Origin: Nitrosomonas sp. HPC101
GTDB lineage: Bacteria; Pseudomonadota; Gammaproteobacteria; Burkholderiales; Nitrosomonadaceae
Length of the DNA stretch: 64,000 nucleotides
Direction: 5' to 3'
NCBI RefSeq assembly: GCF_009833125.1
Contig: NZ_QRCC01000002.1
Location: forward strand, 62,001-126,000
The position numbers and the translations under genes were made by a program. Of the stretch, positions 47,404-56,746 are shown in pieces. Within the stretch, counting starts at the first letter, position 1. The number at the start of each line of letters is the position of its first letter. Below the pieces are notes generated by a model. The model saw nothing but the letters and a program-made list of their open reading frames with translations, was not told where the DNA came from and ran no database searches.

Positions 47404-48492
47404 TCATGCAACCACCACTCTCCTGATACAAACTGCAATCCTTTCCACATCCTGCCGAGCCAATGCAGGGTACAACGGCAGCGCCAGCACACGATGCGCC
47501 AGAGATTCCGAAACGGGACAAGATCGACGCAAAAGTTCAGGTAGAAAGGGCAATGTATTGAGCGAAGGATAGAAATAACGGCGCGGAAAGATGTCACGCG
47601 CCTGCAACGCCGCACGGACCTTCATCATGGCTTCATGTGATGGGAATACAACCGGATAGTAGGCGTAGTTATATTCAAGGCCATCAATGACTCTAGGGCG
47701 CTGCAGATCCAGTCCGCCAAGCAAATCGTCATACCACGCCGAACATTCTCGCCGTGCAGCAATAATTTCTGGCACTTTAGGCAACACCACCAACCCCATG
47801 GCAGCATGTAGTTCGGATATTTTGGCATTGATACCGAGATCGAGATATTCATCTTCTCCAATATGACCAAATTTTCCCATGAGGAAAACTCGTTTTGCCA
47901 CCTCTTCGTCCCGGCAAACAACACCTCCACCCTCGGCAGTATGAAAAAGCTTGGTTGCATGAAAACTTAAGGTGCTGCAATCACCGTGATTCAACAGCGA
48001 TTCGCCGTGCAGACGCACGCCGAATGCATGGGCAGCATCGTAAATCACTTTTAATTTATAGCGATCAGCAATTTCCTGAATCCGTGAAACATCACAAGGA
48101 TAGCCATAAACATGGGTAGCCAGGATTCCCGTCGTCCTCTCTGTAATTGCTGCTTCGATCAGGTTAGGATTAATACAAAATGATTCAGAATCGACATCTA
48201 CAAATACGGGTGTACAGCCTTCCCATAAGATCGTATTGGTTGTAGCCACATAGCTATAGGGGGTAGTAATAATCTCACCTTGGAGCCTCAAGGCTTTGAT
48301 GGCTAGCTGTAATGCGAGTGTGCCATTGGATACCAGTGCAAGATTATTGGTACCCAAAAATGCCATCACTTCTGCTTGTAGCTGTCTGGACAGCACACCA
48401 TTATTGGTCAGCTGGCCGGACTTCCAGATTTGCCACAGGTAGGTCAGGTAATCTTCGAGATCAGGCAGGGTTGTGCGGGTAACAGGAATCAC
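47404..48492 (-). CDS. DegT/DnrJ/EryC1/StrS sugar aminotransferase
   Basis: A protein of 362 aa with a GTG start overlapping the methyltransferase stop by one base (TAGTG). PLP-enzyme landmarks are LALVSNGTLALQLAIKAL, TTPYSYVATTNTILWEG, VIYDAAHAFGVRLHG and LSFHATKLFHTAEGGGVVC with the Schiff-base Lys. It aminates a 3- or 4-keto nucleotide sugar. With wbqC and a methyltransferase next to it, it points to an amino-deoxy sugar; which sugar cannot be told here. Confidence 0.92.
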   Translation of the reverse strand: MIPVTRTTLPDLEDYLTYLWQIWKSGQLTNNGVLSRQLQAEVMAFLGTNNLALVSNGTLALQLAIKALRLQGEIITTPYSYVATTNTILWEGCTPVFVDVDSESFCINPNLIEAAITERTTGILATHVYGYPCDVSRIQEIADRYKLKVIYDAAHAFGVRLHGESLLNHGDCSTLSFHATKLFHTAEGGGVVCRDEEVAKRVFLMGKFGHIGEDEYLDLGINAKISELHAAMGLVVLPKVPEIIAARRECSAWYDDLLGGLDLQRPRVIDGLEYNYAYYPVVFPSHEAMMKVRAALQARDIFPRRYFYPSLNTLPFLPELLRRSCPVSESLAHRVLALPLYPALARQDVERIAVCIRRVVVA

Positions 48493-49259
48493 TATTTGGA
48501 AACCACATAAAGAATGCTACTGGATTTAAGCCCTAACTTTTTAAACAACCACTGTCCAAAATACGATTCATCAAACTGGTGAACTTTAAACCCAGATACG
48601 CCAATGCGAGCAACATAATCATCATGGGCATATAGGCGGACGTGGTCATTTTGTCCAAACAAACGCCAGCGTTCTCCTTCATCTGTAATAGACGGATCTT
48701 CGATGGTTTTAGACAACCCAACAATTATTGGTGCCATCAATATCCCTTGCCCTCCTTTCCTGGTCACCCTGAATAGCTCGCGAATAGCAGCATCATCATC
48801 AAAAACATGCTCAAGCACATGACTACAGATGAAAAAATCATAGCTTCCGTCGGTAAAAGGAAGATTCATGAGATCGGTTTCATAGGTAACTCCACCCATC
48901 ATCAAATCAGCAGTTTCGTATTCTTCAAACAGTTCAGTTTTTTGTAGAAAAGCAGACAAACCCGCTTCTGGTGCAAAATGAATTGCTTTATTTGCGCACT
49001 TATCTTCAGATTTATAAAAATATTCCAGCCAATAAGCATATAAACGCTCGCGATCTGATGCTCCACATTTGGAACATGAATAGGTTTCATGTGCTGTCAT
49101 CTCGCCATTACCAAAATGGATAAATCCATATTGTTCAGCATTAAGTTTATAAAAATCTGGCAAGGGATTAAATCCGCCATTTTTTACTTGGCAAAGCGGG
49201 CAATAGGTCTTGGTACCCATCAATTTCAATCGATTATGAAAGCTGTGCCTATACTTCAT
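48492..49259 (-). CDS. Class I SAM-dependent methyltransferase with N-terminal zinc ribbon
   Basis: A protein of 255 aa. An N-terminal ribbon has TYCPLCQVKNGG and ETYSCSKCGASDRER (two C-x-x-C pairs). A class I methyltransferase core follows: AIHFAPEAGLSAFL, the motif LPFTDGSYDFFICSHVLEHV and FRVTRKGGQGILM. It is likely to methylate a sugar or other glycan part, because it lies between wzt and the aminotransferase with overlaps of 4 and 1 bases. Substrate unknown. Confidence 0.82.
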   Translation of the reverse strand: MKYRHSFHNRLKLMGTKTYCPLCQVKNGGFNPLPDFYKLNAEQYGFIHFGNGEMTAHETYSCSKCGASDRERLYAYWLEYFYKSEDKCANKAIHFAPEAGLSAFLQKTELFEEYETADLMMGGVTYETDLMNLPFTDGSYDFFICSHVLEHVFDDDAAIRELFRVTRKGGQGILMAPIIVGLSKTIEDPSITDEGERWRLFGQNDHVRLYAHDDYVARIGVSGFKVHQFDESYFGQWLFKKLGLKSSSILYVVSK

Positions 49260-50626
49260 ACTGCATGCACTTCCAGAGAGTTTTCAATATAGACTTTTGT
49301 CCATATACGTCTGTTTGCTCTTCTTTGAACGTTGAAAACGATTGCATCATCTATTACATCAAGAAATTCTGCAGACTGATCTGCAATGACAGGTTTTGTT
49401 AATTGCAATTGAATACTGTAATTTCCTTCCTGTATCGGTAGTCGTGTTGTATAAGCCACCGAGTAACGATTATCAGGAACGCCATGTAACAGTGGTTCAC
49501 CAACTGTTGATAACCCCGCCCCCAGAATCAGATTCTTTTTGTCATCCTGTATGTAGTAATTCGCAGATATAACAACATCAATCTGTACATCCAGGTAGAT
49601 TCTTATTTTTACCTGCTGGTTAAATTCAGCCGATACCACTGGCTGATCATTCATATCAACCAACTCAGCAAACCGGATCCGCGCCCCCCCTTTGCCATAG
49701 CGGAACAGTTTTGCTCTCTCATCGAATTCATTTGACACTTTGAAAACCAGCGATTTATTTATTTTTGATGAGGAAATAGAGCGTTCAGGCGATGAATTAT
49801 CTATCAGCATAGGCACTGCCTGTACATCACAATTCATTTCTTCACGAACTATTCGCTCATAATCCTCAGCTATAGAAGCAGCTTTACCAAAAGCTTTCAT
49901 CAGGCCATGTTCGAGATAGATGGCTTGTGAGCACAGGCTTTTAATGCTGCTGATATCGTGGCTTACAAAAAGAACTGTAGCGCCTTTATCTTGCAAGCGA
50001 CGAAGCGCTGTCATACATTTGGCTTGAAATGCCATATCTCCAACCGCAAGAGCCTCGTCCACTACCATAACCTCGGGCTGCGACATAATATTTACGGCAA
50101 AAGCTAATCGTACGAACATTCCGCTGGAATAAGTTTTAACCGGCTGTTCGATAAACTCGCCAATATCCGCAAAGGTAGCAATATCATCAAAACGTTGATC
50201 GATTTCTTCCTTGCTTAACCCTAGCACCGAGGCGTTCATGTATACGTTTTCACGCCCGGTAAACTCCGGATTGAAGCCGGAGCCCAGTTCCAGTAACGCG
50301 GCAATGCGGCCATGAGTGGTAATGCTGCCGGCAGTGGGATTAAGGGTGCCGCAGATCATCTGCAACAACGTGGATTTGCCACTGCCGTTTTTGCCAATGA
50401 TGCCGATGGTTTCCCCTTTTTTTACTTCAAACGATACATCCTTGAGTGCCCAGAATTCTCTGAAGTATTGCGCGGATTGTCTGCCAACAGCGTGTCGTAT
50501 CCGGGGCAGGATGAATTGCTTGAGCCGATCTCGCGGGGTGTCGTAGATCTGGTAGCACTTGGAAAGATTGCTGACTCGGATGGCGATGTCATCCTGCTCC
50601 TGGTCCATGGTGTCTTTATCGTTCAT
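49256..50626 (-). CDS. wzt: Polysaccharide ABC transporter ATP-binding protein (Wzt)
   Basis: A protein of 456 aa. The ABC domain spans residues about 1-260: Walker A GIIGKNGSGKSTLLQMI, signature YSSGMFVRLAFAV, Walker B PEVMVVDEALAVGD, His loop LFVSHDISSI. A C-terminal beta domain (about 290-456) is the type that recognises glycan end caps in Wzt proteins. It exports O-antigen or capsule from the cytoplasm with a membrane partner. That partner, wzm, is at 57450 on the other strand rather than just upstream, which is unusual. Confidence 0.93.
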   Translation of the reverse strand: MNDKDTMDQEQDDIAIRVSNLSKCYQIYDTPRDRLKQFILPRIRHAVGRQSAQYFREFWALKDVSFEVKKGETIGIIGKNGSGKSTLLQMICGTLNPTAGSITTHGRIAALLELGSGFNPEFTGRENVYMNASVLGLSKEEIDQRFDDIATFADIGEFIEQPVKTYSSGMFVRLAFAVNIMSQPEVMVVDEALAVGDMAFQAKCMTALRRLQDKGATVLFVSHDISSIKSLCSQAIYLEHGLMKAFGKAASIAEDYERIVREEMNCDVQAVPMLIDNSSPERSISSSKINKSLVFKVSNEFDERAKLFRYGKGGARIRFAELVDMNDQPVVSAEFNQQVKIRIYLDVQIDVVISANYYIQDDKKNLILGAGLSTVGEPLLHGVPDNRYSVAYTTRLPIQEGNYSIQLQLTKPVIADQSAEFLDVIDDAIVFNVQRRANRRIWTKVYIENSLEVHAV

Positions 50627-50942
50627 GCAGGCTGATTGCTACTGAAAAGATTACTCAAAATATTTTGCGTTTGATGTGCGGTATTTTATAGGATGCGATG
50701 GGTTGTTATGCAGTTGTAAAGATGTGTTGGCAACGTTTCAGAGTGGATATTTGAGGCATGGCAAATTTTTTTTCGCTGTAGTCTGTAGGTCTGTGGCTGG
50801 GGACAAATACGTTCGCGATAAAAGACAGTAATTTATTCAGTATGTTCCTGATTGATTCGAGGTTAATCCTGCTCGTGTTAAGACTGTTGATGTCCATTTT
50901 TATATCAAAAATTAACGATGATATTATGCTTTTGAAGGATCT

Positions 50943-50971
50943 CCCGGGCTTTTGTTCAGGAAAAAGCCGGG
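50943..50971. repeat. Intergenic stem-loop
   Basis: Stem CCCGGGCTTTT/AAAAGCCGGG (one bulged G) around a GTTCAGGA loop. No clear T-run follows on either strand, so it is listed as a repeat or hairpin rather than a terminator. Confidence 0.5.
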
Positions 50972-51165
50972 TAAACCGTCATTATCCTTGCGAACACCGG
51001 AATAATCCAGCTGGTCGATTGCAAGGAGGCTGGATTGCTTCATTCTTTCAGAGATCGGAAAGAAATACTGAAACCCGTCATCCTGTGCTTGAGTTCTCGT
51101 TTGGAATAGACGTATTTAGTGGCAGGATACACTTTGTGCATCATGCGGCGGTGGTGTGAGTCGCA

Positions 51166-51290
51166 GGGGCACCATGTGCACCGACCAATAACGATAGCAG
51201 CAAGGCCGGAATACGATATCCATGCATCATCACGGTGAAAACACGGATTGTGGCCAACATAAACAGCAGATGCGGTGCACATGGTGCACC
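51166..51290. repeat. 125-bp element bounded by 17-bp inverted repeats
   Basis: GGGGCACCATGTGCACC at 51166-51182 and GGTGCACATGGTGCACC at 51274-51290 are inverted copies differing at one base. The 91 bases between them hold no gene. Each arm also contains GTGCAC palindromes. A MITE-like element is possible; there is no evidence for a mobilising enzyme nearby except the adjacent Rpn-type gene. Confidence 0.5.
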
Positions 51291-51355
51291 CTACAAAACT
51301 TAATCACCGTCCTTACGAGGAAGCCGCAAGCTGTGACGATCCGAGAGTACAACAA

Positions 51356-52435
51356 TCAGTCTGCGCCGCTAAATACCTCATCCAGAGTTTGTGCTGTCAA
51401 AATGCGCTCGCCCCAGTGCTGCAGTGTTTGAGAATCAGCAGTATTGACGCGGGTAACAACAGCATGGTCGAGCGGGCCGAATTTGCGCTCCAGCAACCAC
51501 AGCAAAAATGTCGACTCACCTTGCTGCAATCCGATCAGCCTGCCCCTCTCAATGCCTTTTTCAATGCCTTGCTCAATGCCTTGCTCAATGCCTTGCTCAA
51601 TGCCTTGCTCAATGCCTTGCTCAATGCCTTGCTCAATGCCTTCTTCAATACCCTGCTGTTTCCAGTCTTTGGTCCATTCCTTGACGCGTTCTGACAACAT
51701 GTCGTGTGCCTCCTGTAAGTCGTGAATTTCGTCGAAGCTAATGTTTGGCATTCTGCCAGGCAGAAATACCCGTCTGATCCAGACAGTAAATGCCCGTCGC
51801 AGCGATGTCTGTTCAGGAGATTGTAGCCAGTCGATCAGCGCTTGCAATACATCTTTGACATCGTCCGGGGTGCGGCTGTTCTCCAGCCGGAACAGAGCAG
51901 CACTCAGGTTGCGCAGTTCTGCCAGTTCGTGTTCATGGTAGCTGCCTTCATCCAGCAGCAGGTAGTTCAGCTGCGGGCGGTAGCGTTCCAGTCCGCCAGG
52001 TGCCGGATAGATCAGTGCGCTGATGTCAATCGGCGCTTGCCAGCGATTGTCTCCATTATATAAAACGATGGGCAGTACCGGCGGCAAACGTTTGCCGGCC
52101 TGGATGGATTCACTGTGAATCAGGTCCTGATACAGCAGGCCGACATAGGTCATGATGCGTACGGCCATGAACCAGTCAACCGAAGATTGAAATTCCAGCA
52201 GCAGGTAGACATACACCCATTCTCCAGCCGGATCCTCTTTCCGGCGCAGCCGCCAGATGATGTCGTCATGGCGTTCTCTCAGGTCGTCGCTGACATAGCT
52301 GCCGTTGATTTTTTCCAGGGTGGAAAAATCCAGTTCCTGCACCCAGTCTTCCCGCACGAAGCCGCGCAGCAGATCCGCCACCATTTCGGCATGAGAAAAC
52401 AACAGTTTGTAGCTGTGGTCGTGATCCATCCTCAA
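51356..52435 (-). CDS. Rpn family recombination-promoting nuclease / putative transposase (PF04754-like)
   Basis: A protein of 359 aa. The N-terminal half matches the Rpn/YhgA group: DHSYKLLFSHAEMVADLLRGFV, a nuclease region ERHDDIIWRLRRKEDPAG followed by YVYLLLEFQSSVDWFMAVRI (Asp and the Glu-x-Gln of a PD-(D/E)xK site), and LPIVLYNGDNRWQAP. The C-terminal part carries a run of nine GIE(Q/E/K/R) tetrapeptides followed by a helix (GLQQGESTFLLWLLERKFG). E. coli RpnA-type proteins increase RecA-independent recombination. The repeat run is typical of the family but long. Confidence 0.88.
   Translation of the reverse strand: MRMDHDHSYKLLFSHAEMVADLLRGFVREDWVQELDFSTLEKINGSYVSDDLRERHDDIIWRLRRKEDPAGEWVYVYLLLEFQSSVDWFMAVRIMTYVGLLYQDLIHSESIQAGKRLPPVLPIVLYNGDNRWQAPIDISALIYPAPGGLERYRPQLNYLLLDEGSYHEHELAELRNLSAALFRLENSRTPDDVKDVLQALIDWLQSPEQTSLRRAFTVWIRRVFLPGRMPNISFDEIHDLQEAHDMLSERVKEWTKDWKQQGIEEGIEQGIEQGIEQGIEQGIEQGIEQGIEKGIERGRLIGLQQGESTFLLWLLERKFGPLDHAVVTRVNTADSQTLQHWGERILTAQTLDEVFSGAD
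51548..51655 (-). repeat. Nine tandem 12-bp units in the rpn gene
   Basis: Nine 12-base units (consensus CTCAATGCCTTG on the plus strand), six of them identical, code for GIEQ tetrapeptides. Loss or gain of units keeps the reading frame, so length variation between strains is likely. Confidence 0.95.
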
Positions 52436-52562
52436 AGTGTAATGGAATAATGGAAAAAGGAATGTTTTAACTGATTCTGGTCTTTTCTGCTCACACCGGC
52501 ATGGATTCCATTTCTTCAGCCGATTGACTCCGGCCAGCTAACAGGTGTCCTCTGTTGCTTCA

Positions 52563-52823
52563 TCATTCATAGTGAAATCGACAGGCAATAACCACCAATT
52601 CGATATCAGTAGCACGATAAACCAGGCGATTAGTTTCATCGATACGTCTTGACCAATAGCCCGATAATTCACCCCGAAGTGGTTCCGGTTTGCCAATACC
52701 AACAAATGGATCACGAGCAGTGGCGGTAATCAGCGAATTCAAGCGCCTGAGCGTTTTTTTGTCCTGATCTTGCCAGTAAAGATAAGCCTCCCACGCATCA
52801 GGAACAAAACGAATGACTCGCAC
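52563..52823 (-). CDS. yoeB: Txe/YoeB-family toxin
   Basis: A protein of 86 aa, a translation-dependent mRNA interferase. Family residues are visible: [38 protein letters not shown] (the substrate-binding Arg region) and the end [10 protein letters not shown], in which the catalytic His-Tyr pair occurs. It starts 2 bases after the yefM stop, and is co-transcribed with it. Confidence 0.93.
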   Translation of the reverse strand: MRVIRFVPDAWEAYLYWQDQDKKTLRRLNSLITATARDPFVGIGKPEPLRGELSGYWSRRIDETNRLVYRATDIELVVIACRFHYE

Positions 52824-52825
52824 AA

Positions 52826-53086
52826 TTAATCGGCGGAAAGCAATGGATGGTCTTGTGCCTGTCTTGCCTTGTCTTGAGCAATTGCCCTAGCCAGGGCGGC
52901 GGCATTTGCCGGATTACTGGTTAAGTGCAGTGTTTCCATGATGCTGTTATAGCTATCCAGCGACATCACCACGGCGTCACCCTCTGCATCGCGGCGACTA
53001 ATAATAACTACATCAGCATCCTGAATGACATCATCCAAAACAGACTTCAGCGCATTGCGCGCATGCGAATAAGTAACAACCTTCAT
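52826..53086 (-). CDS. yefM: YefM-family antitoxin
   Basis: A protein of 86 aa of the Phd/YefM fold, starting [54 protein letters not shown]. The N-terminal part binds DNA, and the C-terminal tail binds the toxin. TAAGG ends 5 bases before the ATG. A TGTACA palindrome upstream fits autoregulation. Confidence 0.93.
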   Translation of the reverse strand: MKVVTYSHARNALKSVLDDVIQDADVVIISRRDAEGDAVVMSLDSYNSIMETLHLTSNPANAAALARAIAQDKARQAQDHPLLSAD

Positions 53087-53098
53087 GGCAACCTTACT

Positions 53099-53145
53099 TG
53101 TACAATAAATTGTCTAATTATAAAAAAGATACACATCAGACACAA
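53099..53145 (-). promoter_or_regulatory. Promoter and operator of yefM-yoeB
   Basis: On the minus strand TTGTGT (53145-53140), 17 bases, TATAAT (53122-53117). TGTACA at 53104-53099 lies just downstream of the -10 box; the TGTACA core is the known YefM operator core in E. coli. An upstream partial copy (ACAATTTATTGTACA) adds symmetry. Function inferred from family. Confidence 0.5.
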
Positions 53146-53668
53146 GCCACAAACTCCCTCTTTAAAGGGAGCATGGAGGAATGGGATCCCTTATTATTCC
53201 TCCATTGGCTGAACGTCTGCATAGTAGACAGGTTATTGCACCCTGCCTGCTGTATTTTATAAAGCCCTCACCTGATTTCGCTTGGCACCAAGCACAGTTC
53301 ATTGCAAACACCGCAGGCGTGAAGCAATCCAGAAGTTGTGGTGTTAAAACAGCTGACTTTCCAGATCACCCTACTGGCGACAATTTCGGAAATCATATTG
53401 TTGTTTTATACTACCGACATAAAAATAGCTTCGACTCTAACAGGTTGTGAGAAAATCAGCGCAGCATTCTTGGTGGTGTTGATCATGCCTGTTTTTTTGT
53501 TGGTGGCGTCTGGCCGCAGTGTGCATGTATTTTTCCGGCCTTCCGCGCCATATTTTCTGCTGCTTACAAAGAGGTTGTCCTGTTTTTTTGAGCTTTCTCA
53601 CATTTCAGATGTCCGAAGCCAGGTACTTTGTGAGCAATAATTTTTACAGAAACAGATAAAACAGCCTG
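53146..53668. other. Intergenic region between yefM-yoeB and a GT2 gene
   Basis: About 520 bases without a recognised gene; open frames at 53181-53450 and 53338-53640 have no family features. A perfect 10-base inverted repeat sits at 53173-53205. It should hold the promoter of the GT2-rfb genes to the right. Confidence 0.45.
53173..53205. repeat. Perfect inverted repeat
   Basis: ATGGAGGAAT and ATTCCTCCAT (10 bases each) face each other across 13 bases that include GGGATCCC. There is no T-run, so it is not a normal terminator; it may be a protein-binding site or a scar. Confidence 0.5.
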
Positions 53669-54715
53669 ATGAATCAGAATATCCGGGTGCGCACGGATGG
53701 CGCACCGACAGAAAAACTGCTCAGGAGCGCTCTGAGTATCAAGATTATGCCAGCGGCAGTACCCGCTGCGGCTGATCAAGTTGTCAATCAAGAACAACCC
53801 AAGGTGGCCATTCTGCTTTGTTCCTATTATGGCCAGCGTTATCTTGCAGAGCAGCTTGATTCATTTGCTGCTCAATCGTATTCCAACTGGGAGGTATGGG
53901 TTTCGGACGATGGTTCTGCAGACAGCACGCGCGCTATTCTGGAGGAATACCGGCAGAAGTGGCCAGCTGGCCGCTTAACTATTTTTACCGGGCCTGTTAA
54001 AGGTTTTGCGGCTAATTTCATTTCACTGAGCTGCAAGGTAGACTCCGGAGCTGATTTCTATGCCTACTCGGATCAGGATGATATTTGGGAAGCAGGTAAG
54101 CTGGAACGGGCGGTCAATCTACTGAAAACTGTAAGTGATACAGTACCCGCCTTATATTGTTCCCGCACCCGGCTGGTGGATGCGAACAATAATCCGATTG
54201 GCCTGTCTCCGCTTTTTCCCAGACCGCCAGGTTTTTCCAATGCCCTGGTACAAAGTATCGGGGGCGGTAACACCATGGTTTTTAACGACGGCGCCAGAAA
54301 ATTACTGTGTGAAGCGGGAGAAGATCTCTCTGTTATCAGTCATGACTGGTGGTTGTACATGGTGGTAACCGGTTGTGGTGGACAGGTTTTATATGACAGG
54401 TTGCCAACAACCCGCTACCGCCAGCATGATCATAATCTTGTTGGCGTAAATAACACATGGCCGGCCCGTTTTACTCGTGCCCGCATGCTGTGGCAGGGGT
54501 ATTTTCGGAAGTATAACGAAGCCAATATTACGGCGATACGCACGCTGGAACATCGGCTGACACCGGAAAACCGGAAAATCCTGGATTGCTTTGCCAAAGC
54601 CCGGCAAATGCGTCTGATTCCACGGCTCATCTACCTTAAACGCAGTGGCATCTATCGCCAGAAGCTGCTTGGTAATCTTGGCTTGATTGTTGCTGCGATC
54701 TTCGGAAAAATTTAA
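53669..54715 (+). CDS. Glycosyltransferase family 2 (paralogue of 32750-33694)
   Basis: A protein of 348 aa. After about 45 unrelated N-terminal residues it has VAILLCSYYGQRYLAEQLDSF, VSDDGSADSTRAILEEY, FYAYSDQDDIWEAGKLERA and YMVVTGCGGQVLYDRLPTTRYRQHDHNLV. The same order of blocks occurs in the minus-strand GT2 at 32750. Its gene is followed by rfbB 3 bases later, so it belongs to the rfb transcript and probably adds rhamnose or a related sugar; that is inference. Confidence 0.85.
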   Translation: MNQNIRVRTDGAPTEKLLRSALSIKIMPAAVPAAADQVVNQEQPKVAILLCSYYGQRYLAEQLDSFAAQSYSNWEVWVSDDGSADSTRAILEEYRQKWPAGRLTIFTGPVKGFAANFISLSCKVDSGADFYAYSDQDDIWEAGKLERAVNLLKTVSDTVPALYCSRTRLVDANNNPIGLSPLFPRPPGFSNALVQSIGGGNTMVFNDGARKLLCEAGEDLSVISHDWWLYMVVTGCGGQVLYDRLPTTRYRQHDHNLVGVNNTWPARFTRARMLWQGYFRKYNEANITAIRTLEHRLTPENRKILDCFAKARQMRLIPRLIYLKRSGIYRQKLLGNLGLIVAAIFGKI

Positions 54716-54718
54716 TTT

Positions 54719-55798
54719 ATGACGGTTCTTGTAACTGGTTCTGCTGGTTTTATCGGTGCGAATTTTGTATTGGATTGGCTGGCGGAACAGGATGAGTCTG
54801 TCATCAGTCTGGACAAGCTCACCTACGCGGGTAACCGTGAAAACCTCTCAACGGTGCAGAATGATACCCGTCATAGCTTTATACAGGGTGATATTGCCGA
54901 TAGCGCACTGCTGGAACAGCTGCTGAGTCATTATCAACCCGGAGCCATCATCAACTTTGCTGCCGAAAGCCATGTGGATCGCTCCATTCACGGGCCGGAG
55001 GATTTTATCCAGACCAATATCGTAGGAACTTTTCGTCTGCTGGAAGCAGCAAAAGCCTATTGGAACAGCCTGCAGGGTGAAGCTAAGACTGCCTTCCGGT
55101 TCTTGCATGTCTCCACTGACGAAGTCTACGGCACATTATCCAAAACTGATCCGGCCTTTACCGAAACCCACCCTTATCAACCCAACAGCCCGTATTCAGC
55201 CAGTAAAGCAGCATCTGATCATCTGGTACGAGCATATCACCATACCTATGGTTTACCGGTTCTGACGACCAATTGCAGTAATAATTACGGGCCGTATCAG
55301 TTTCCGGAAAAACTGATCCCGCTCGTCATCAACAACGCACTGCACGGCAAACCGTTACCCGTTTATGGTGATGGTCAACAAGTGCGGGATTGGCTGTATG
55401 TTGCGGATCACTGCAGCGCCATTCGCCGTGTGCTGGCAGCGGGCACACCGGGCGAGGTGTACAACATCGGCGGCTGGAACGAAATGCCCAACATTCAGAT
55501 CGTGCAAACGATCTGCCGCCTGCTGGATGAACTGCGCCCCAACACGGAAGGCCCCTACAGCCGCCTGATTACCTACGTACAAGATCGCCCGGGTCATGAT
55601 CGTCGTTATGCCATTGATGCCCGCAAGATAGAACGCGAACTGGGCTGGAAACCAGCCGAGACGTTTGAAACCGGTATCCGCAAAACCGTGCAGTGGTATC
55701 TGGACAATCCACGATGGGTAGAGAACGTAACCAGTGGTGCGTACCGGGAGTGGGTGGGTAAGCAGTATGGGGAAGTGAAGATCATGAGGGGTGCCTGA
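54719..55798 (+). CDS. rfbB: dTDP-glucose 4,6-dehydratase
   Basis: A protein of 359 aa converting dTDP-glucose to dTDP-4-keto-6-deoxyglucose. Motifs: [55 protein letters not shown] (Thr-Asp-Glu), [19 protein letters not shown] (Tyr-x-x-x-Lys), [19 protein letters not shown]. The full-length enzyme appears intact. It begins the dTDP-rhamnose genes, although rfbA is broken. Confidence 0.97.
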   Translation: MTVLVTGSAGFIGANFVLDWLAEQDESVISLDKLTYAGNRENLSTVQNDTRHSFIQGDIADSALLEQLLSHYQPGAIINFAAESHVDRSIHGPEDFIQTNIVGTFRLLEAAKAYWNSLQGEAKTAFRFLHVSTDEVYGTLSKTDPAFTETHPYQPNSPYSASKAASDHLVRAYHHTYGLPVLTTNCSNNYGPYQFPEKLIPLVINNALHGKPLPVYGDGQQVRDWLYVADHCSAIRRVLAAGTPGEVYNIGGWNEMPNIQIVQTICRLLDELRPNTEGPYSRLITYVQDRPGHDRRYAIDARKIERELGWKPAETFETGIRKTVQWYLDNPRWVENVTSGAYREWVGKQYGEVKIMRGA

Positions 55799-55847
55799 AC
55801 AGGATTGTGGGGCGCATAAGGATTGCTAAAAACGAGAAAACCCTGCC

Positions 55848-56732
55848 GTGAAAATTCTTCTGTTTGGTGAAAATGGCCAGGTTGGCTGGGAGCTGCAGCG
55901 CAGCCTGGCGGTGTTGGGAGAAATCGTTGCGCTGGGGCGCGACAGCACAGATTATTGTGGAGATCTTGCTGATCATGAAGGTATCCGCGCTACAGTACAG
56001 ACATTACGACCAGACATTATCGTCAATGCAGCAGCTTATACCGCAGTAGATAAAGCCGAAAGTGAACCTGAACATGCACGACGAATCAATGCAACGGCTC
56101 CCGGTGTACTGGCAGAGGCGGCAGCACGGCAAGATGCGTGGCTGATTCATTACAGTACTGATTACGTATTTGATGGCAGTGGCAGCGAGCCCTGGGTGGA
56201 AGAGGATACACCCGCACCGCTGTCGGTATATGGCCAGACCAAGTTGGAAGGCGAACGACTGATTCAGCGATCCGGCTGCCCGCATCTGATTTTGCGCACC
56301 AGTTGGGTTTATGCTGCGCGCGGCGGTAACTTTGCTAAAACTATGCTGCGTCTGGCACAAGAACGAGACCGCCTGACAGTAATTGATGATCAAGTTGGTG
56401 CACCCACCAGCGCTGAACTGCTGGCCGATGTAACGGCGCATACCATCCGCCATCTGCAAAGTCACCCACAGCACGGCGGCTTGTACCATTGTGTAGCAGC
56501 GGGTGAAACCACCTGGCACGCCTATGCGCAGTTTGTAATTGAGTATGCCCGCAAAGCGGGTTCATCCATCCAAACCAAAGAAATAGCCCCCATCCCCACC
56601 AGCGCTTTTCCCACTCCGGCCCAGCGTCCGCATAACTCGCGTCTGGATACCCGCAAACTGCAAGCCACGTTTGACCTGACGCTACCTCCCTGGCAGCAGG
56701 GCGTGGCGCGCTTGTTAACTGAAATTCTTTAA
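55848..56732 (+). CDS. rfbD: dTDP-4-dehydrorhamnose reductase
   Basis: A protein of 294 aa with LLFGENGQVGWELQRSLA, IVNAAAYTAVDKAESEPEHARRINA, HYSTDYVFDGSG and VYGQTKLEGERLI (Tyr-x-x-x-Lys). It performs the last step of dTDP-L-rhamnose synthesis with NADPH. It starts 49 bases after rfbB and is intact. Confidence 0.96.
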   Translation: MKILLFGENGQVGWELQRSLAVLGEIVALGRDSTDYCGDLADHEGIRATVQTLRPDIIVNAAAYTAVDKAESEPEHARRINATAPGVLAEAAARQDAWLIHYSTDYVFDGSGSEPWVEEDTPAPLSVYGQTKLEGERLIQRSGCPHLILRTSWVYAARGGNFAKTMLRLAQERDRLTVIDDQVGAPTSAELLADVTAHTIRHLQSHPQHGGLYHCVAAGETTWHAYAQFVIEYARKAGSSIQTKEIAPIPTSAFPTPAQRPHNSRLDTRKLQATFDLTLPPWQQGVARLLTEIL

Positions 56733-56746
56733 GATCAAGAAAACAC

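Larger units (their letters stand above)
50627..51355. other. Intergenic region between wzt and an Rpn-type gene
   Basis: Around 730 bases without a convincing gene. Short open frames on both strands (50706-50897 minus, 51040-51282 minus, 50842-51159 plus) show no family signs. The region contains a hairpin, a degenerate stretch resembling intergenic repeat sequence (CCGTCATTATCC...GGAATAATCCAG, 50976-51010) and a pair of long inverted repeats. It is a likely rearrangement junction. Confidence 0.5.

Noticed and set aside
50706-50897. Minus-strand 63-codon frame upstream of wzt
   Set aside because: No recognisable domain, no strong ribosome binding site, and AT-rich composition of a non-coding region.
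51548-51655. CRISPR-like repeat array
   Set aside because: The 12-base repeats are contiguous, without spacers, and in frame in the rpn gene, coding for GIEQ.
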